From Verrucomicrobia bacterium UBA2460 (GTDB taxonomy: Bacteria > Verrucomicrobiota > Verrucomicrobiia > Methylacidiphilales > Verrucolacustridaceae): 5,181 nt of DNA. The stretch covers positions 11,213-16,393 of the forward strand of contig DDPU01000078.1 in the NCBI GenBank assembly GCA_002342345.1, given 5' to 3'. The position numbers and the translations under genes were made by a program. This document shows positions 4,909 through 5,181 of this stretch, piece by piece. Position 1 is the stretch's first letter. Every line of letters starts with the position of its first letter. The notes under the pieces are model-generated. The model was not told where the DNA came from and searched no databases. It saw only the letters and a program-made list of their open reading frames with translations.

Positions 4909-5181
4909 TCACCTCCCGGAAACCACCCACGCCCTCCGGTGGACGGCACGCCCTTCCTTTTGGAACATTTCCTCGAACTCCGAGGTCGGTTCTGTATCCC
5001 CCGACCAGGAAAGATCGGCGCTCCAGGCCGGAGAGCAGCCCACCTCCCGGCAGGCCCAATCAAAATAATCCCGGTCATCGGTCGTCAGCTGTAGACGACC
5101 TCCGGAGCGGCAGGCACGGGCGGCATCATCGGCGAAATTCCGCGTAAGAATCCGGTTTCCATGGTGCCGCCGTTTGGGCCA
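4909..5181 (-). CDS. trmB: tRNA (guanine-N7-)-methyltransferase, C-terminal part (5' end outside window)
   Basis: On the minus strand one frame is open from the window edge (5181) to a TGA at 4909-4911, giving 90 residues with no start codon in the window. TrmB uses S-adenosylmethionine to methylate guanosine 46 in the tRNA variable loop. The fragment begins WPKRRHHGNRIL, which matches the family's PDPWPK-x-RH-x-KRR motif, though the usual K-R after RHH reads G-N. It continues with FADDAARA, SGGRLQLTTDDRDYF (the conserved TD) and ends with SEFEEMFQKEGRAVHR, corresponding to the T-x-(Y/F)-E motif with Ser in place of Thr. Only the C-terminal third to half of the usual ~210-240 residues is present, so the SAM-binding glycine motif is off the edge. 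It converges on the thioredoxin-like gene and is probably unrelated in function. Confidence 0.9.
   Translation of the reverse strand, partial: WPKRRHHGNRILTRNFADDAARACRSGGRLQLTTDDRDYFDWACREVGCSPAWSADLSWSGDTEPTSEFEEMFQKEGRAVHRRAWVVSGR
5080..5100. repeat. 7-bp perfect inverted repeat inside trmB
   Basis: GGTCGTC-AGCTGTA-GACGACC has perfect 7-base arms around a 7-base loop. It lies within the codons for the conserved GGRLQLTT stretch of TrmB, so it may be a by-product of coding constraint. There is no adjacent T-run, so it is not a terminator. Confidence 0.4.

Noticed and set aside
4497..5147. 216-codon plus-strand ORF spanning the thioredoxin-like gene end and trmB
   Set aside because: It is a shadow frame of two clearly recognised genes; the proline/arginine/serine-rich product is typical of an out-of-frame GC-rich read.

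Overview
The window looks like ordinary chromosomal DNA from a GC-moderate bacterium with an outer membrane. It encodes an exported Prc/Tsp-type tail-specific protease with the long architecture (N-terminal domain, PDZ, S41, C-terminal domain). I lean towards the Verrucomicrobiota or another PVC lineage. The reasons are the style of the Prc sequence, a Prc gene start without a Shine-Dalgarno, and the conserved glycosyltransferase C-terminus. This is an impression from recall, not a tested placement.

Layout, left to right. (1) 1-852, plus strand: the C-terminal 283 residues of a glycosyltransferase-like protein that enters from the left edge. (2) 874-987, plus strand: a 37-codon ORF 21 nt downstream, behind an almost ideal Shine-Dalgarno. 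(3) 984-1571, minus strand: a LuxR/NarL-type regulator with a receiver-like N-terminus that appears to lack the phosphoacceptor aspartate. Its stop codon interlocks with that of the small ORF inside one CCTAGG palindrome. (4) 1572-1808: an AT-rich divergent intergenic region with homopolymer tracts and a perfect 7-bp inverted repeat. (5) 1809-4256, plus strand: prc, 815 codons. (6) 4259-4831, plus strand: a cytoplasmic thioredoxin-fold protein 2 nt after prc, almost certainly co-transcribed. (7) 4909-5181, minus strand: the C-terminal 90 residues of TrmB, entering from the right edge and convergent with the thioredoxin-like gene.

Functionally, the core is a prc-thioredoxin-like pair with a LuxR-type regulator transcribed divergently from it. 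The regulator could act on its own promoter, on prc, or on both through the shared intergenic region, but nothing in the sequence proves this. The glycosyltransferase with its small ORF, and trmB, look like ends of neighbouring units. I found no mobile element, CRISPR array, tRNA or rRNA. I also see no convincing new multi-gene system. The most unusual items are the small ORF, the intergenic palindrome, the degenerate receiver and a proline-rich insertion in Prc.
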